From positions 1 through 7,362 of the forward strand of contig JAJQID010000209.1 of assembly GCA_021199405.1 (NCBI GenBank): DNA of 7,362 nt, in the 5' to 3' direction. The position numbers were made by a program, and so were the translations under genes. The notes below the pieces were generated by a model. The model did not search any database and was not told where the DNA came from. It saw only the letters and a program-made list of their open reading frames with translations. Shown here piece by piece: positions 5,370-7,362 of this stretch. How positions within the stretch are numbered: position 1 is the stretch's first letter; the number at the start of each line of letters is the position of its first letter. This DNA comes from Lachnospiraceae bacterium. Lineage in GTDB: Bacteria; Bacillota; Clostridia; Lachnospirales; Lachnospiraceae.

Positions 5370-7362
5370 CTATGCCCTTACTGCTGCTTCAAACAGATAT
5401 TTTCTGTCATGCAGTATGTCAATGGTCTCACCTGTCAGTTCAAAATTGCCCTCCAGGCGAATATCATCAGAGCTTGCGCCGACCTTCACCTCATATCTGG
5501 ACGGTTCCAGGACAAAATGATAATGTCTGTCATAGTATCCAAGCGCCTGTGTCGGAATGGTGAACTCCAGAGTTTTGGTCTCTCCCGGCTGAAGTGTAAT
5601 ACGCTTAAAGCCCCGCAGTTCCTGAATAGGACGGTTGATGGACGCCGCAGCATTGCGGAAATAAACCTGCGCAGTCTCATCCCCCGCCACCTCTCCGGTG
5701 TTGGTCACTTTAAAGGATACCCTCACGTCGCCCCTGATCTCCACAACCGAACTGACCTCCAGGTCACTGTAAGCAAAGGAGGTATAGGACAAACCATGTC
5801 CAAAATGGAACAGTGGGCCGCTGACAGAATCCATGGGGCCGTTATGTTCTATCAGCCGGTAACCACTGCCCGCTTTATGCCCGTAATAAATCGGGCACTG
5901 GGCGGAATGGGCCGGGAACGTGATGGGCAGCTTGCCTCCCGGATTGATATCCCCGTGAAGTACTCTGGCAATGGAGCTTCCTCCGTGAGGGCCTGGATAC
6001 CAGACCTCCAGCACTGCGTCCACGTCATCGATGATCTCCGTCAGCTCCAGCCCACGGCCGTTAAAAAGCACCAGCACCATGGGTTTTCCCAGCTTTTTCA
6101 TCTCCTTCACCAGCTCCGCCTGTCTGCCGGGCAGTCTCAGATCCGGAGTATTTTTTCCTTCCCCGCTGGTGGCATCGTCACCCATACCGGTGATTTCACC
6201 AAGGCAAAGCACAATCACTTCGCCCTCCTGCGCCACGGCCTTCGCCTCGGCCAGATCCTTTTCAAAGGAAGCCGGCGTGCTGTAGCCCTTTGCATAAGCC
6301 ACCTCTGTACCGGCAAATATTTCCTTTGCCTCCTGATACAGTGTCTTAATATGATATTTCTCCGCAATAATCTTATCCAGATTCTCTCTGACAGTCAGAC
6401 TGTTGTCAATGCCCAGCACCTCGTGCATCACTTTCGGATCCATAAACTGGCGGAAATGCTCCGCAAAACCGCCCTCCATGCTGCCATCCAGGTCATAACA
6501 GGCCAGCACCACCATTTCCAGCATGGACGGATAGGCATAGCCGCCAAACAAGGTGGAAAGCCTGTCCGCAAAGGGTCCCACAAGAGCAATCTTCTGATAT
6601 TTATCCTTTAAAGGAAGCAGCTGAGAATCATTTTTCAGCAGAATCATGCTCTTCTCACTGATCTCTCTGGAAAGGAGGTCTCCCTCCGGCTTTGCGAAAA
6701 TCTCCTGCGCTTTCTCCTCATCCACATAGGGATTCTCAAACAGACCCAGATCCTTTTTCTGATTTAACACCCGAAGCACCATCTTATCCAGGTCAGCCTC
6801 AGGCAGAGTGCCGTCCTTCACCGCGTCCACCAGAAGCCTGTACACAGAGGTTACCGGCGTGTCCGCGTCAATCCCCACTTTCGCAGCCATCACCGCGATT
6901 TCCTTCTCATCCCTGCCGATGCCGTTGGAATTGTGAGCCTTCGGGATGGACATGGCGTCACAGATGGCGGAACCGTTAAACTCCAGATCTCCGCGCAGAT
7001 ATTCATTGATATATTCGTCATTGACAGACATGGGATAGCCGTCAATCTCAGAATAAGTGACCATCACAGACTGCAGATCATTTTCATGAATCATAGCCGC
7101 AAAGGGCGTCCCGTAGACCTCCCGCAACTCCCGCTTTCCTACATTGATCTCCGCGCAATTGATGCCCGTCTCACTGGCGCCGTACCCCATAAAGTGCTTG
7201 GCGCAGGAAATCACATGGTCACCATAGAATTCCTGCTGCAGGCCTCCTGCCTCCGCTACAGAAAAGGCGGTCACCAGCGTGGGATCCTCCCCGAAGGTCT
7301 CCCCCACCCGGCCCCAGCGCTGGTCTCTGGCCACATCCGCCACCGGCGACAGGCACTTGCGC
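5370..7362 (-). CDS. Glycoside hydrolase family 3 (beta-glucosidase type), N-terminus beyond the window
   Basis: The frame is open from the right edge to TAG at 5372-5370; the first visible codons read RKCLSPVADVARDQRWGR, so the gene is cut at its 5' end, by roughly a hundred residues judging from usual GH3 lengths. Numbering from the GTG at 7343, the barrel domain shows RWGR (9-12), GEDP (19-22), KHF (49-51) and the nucleophile region ICDAMSI with D129. The helix RVLNQKKDLGLFENP (191-205) precedes the alpha/beta sandwich domain. That domain includes SMILLKND, the loop SGEGKNTPDLRLPGRQAEL where the acid/base glutamate is expected (E395 is a candidate), and GGKLPITFP. FGHGLSYTSFAYS leads into a fibronectin-III-like domain (about 526-622, with QPGETKTLEFTIP). 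The enzyme would remove terminal beta-linked glucose or xylose from oligosaccharides. Whether it has a signal peptide cannot be seen. It converges on the lipid block and seems unrelated to it. Exact specificity is open. Confidence 0.93.
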   Translation of the reverse strand, partial: RKCLSPVADVARDQRWGRVGETFGEDPTLVTAFSVAEAGGLQQEFYGDHVISCAKHFMGYGASETGINCAEINVGKRELREVYGTPFAAMIHENDLQSVMVTYSEIDGYPMSVNDEYINEYLRGDLEFNGSAICDAMSIPKAHNSNGIGRDEKEIAVMAAKVGIDADTPVTSVYRLLVDAVKDGTLPEADLDKMVLRVLNQKKDLGLFENPYVDEEKAQEIFAKPEGDLLSREISEKSMILLKNDSQLLPLKDKYQKIALVGPFADRLSTLFGGYAYPSMLEMVVLACYDLDGSMEGGFAEHFRQFMDPKVMHEVLGIDNSLTVRENLDKIIAEKYHIKTLYQEAKEIFAGTEVAYAKGYSTPASFEKDLAEAKAVAQEGEVIVLCLGEITGMGDDATSGEGKNTPDLRLPGRQAELVKEMKKLGKPMVLVLFNGRGLELTEIIDDVDAVLEVWYPGPHGGSSIARVLHGDINPGGKLPITFPAHSAQCPIYYGHKAGSGYRLIEHNGPMDSVSGPLFHFGHGLSYTSFAYSDLEVSSVVEIRGDVRVSFKVTNTGEVAGDETAQVYFRNAAASINRPIQELRGFKRITLQPGETKTLEFTIPTQALGYYDRHYHFVLEPSRYEVKVGASSDDIRLEGNFELTGETIDILHDRKYLFEAAVRA

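Noticed and set aside
5355..6611. A 418-codon open frame on the plus strand
   Set aside because: It runs entirely antisense to the GH3 gene, which has unmistakable motifs; the peptide is rich in His, Arg and Cys in the manner of shadow frames and resembles no family.

Overview
The window looks like a chromosomal stretch from a low-to-moderate GC Firmicute, most likely a gut Clostridia member of the Lachnospiraceae type. This is inferred from the strong AGGAGG-like ribosome sites, a base composition near half GC by eye, the gene families present and the pairing of a GH3 glycosidase with a lipid/ester gene group. No rRNA, tRNA, CRISPR array or intact mobile element is visible.

Positions 1-996 hold the end of a TetR-family regulator (cut by the left edge) followed by a complete rhomboid intramembrane serine protease, both on the plus strand. 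The 3' end of the rhomboid gene overlaps, on the opposite strand, a short reading frame resembling the C-terminal tail of the protease FtsH. That suggests an old rearrangement.

Positions 1037-4963 form the most interesting block. A candidate promoter (1080-1108) leads into an acyl-ACP thioesterase, an HSL-type alpha/beta hydrolase (TTG start), and a 604-residue protein joining a condensation/alcohol-acetyltransferase-like domain to a six-helix membrane domain of the DUF6320 type. The three probably act on acyl groups: release from acyl carrier protein, hydrolysis or transfer of esters, and acyl transfer at the membrane. The actual substrate is unknown. A long hairpin sits directly in front of the ribosome site of the fusion gene, so that gene may have its own post-transcriptional control.

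Positions 4964-5369 contain no intact gene. They hold a hairpin after the fusion gene, a decayed minus-strand gene whose surviving end encodes a winged-helix DNA-binding tail, and a hairpin at the 3' end of the next gene.

Positions 5370-7362 carry the minus-strand C-terminal part (about 660 residues) of a GH3 beta-glucosidase-type enzyme. Its N-terminus lies beyond the right edge. It converges on the lipid block and appears functionally separate.
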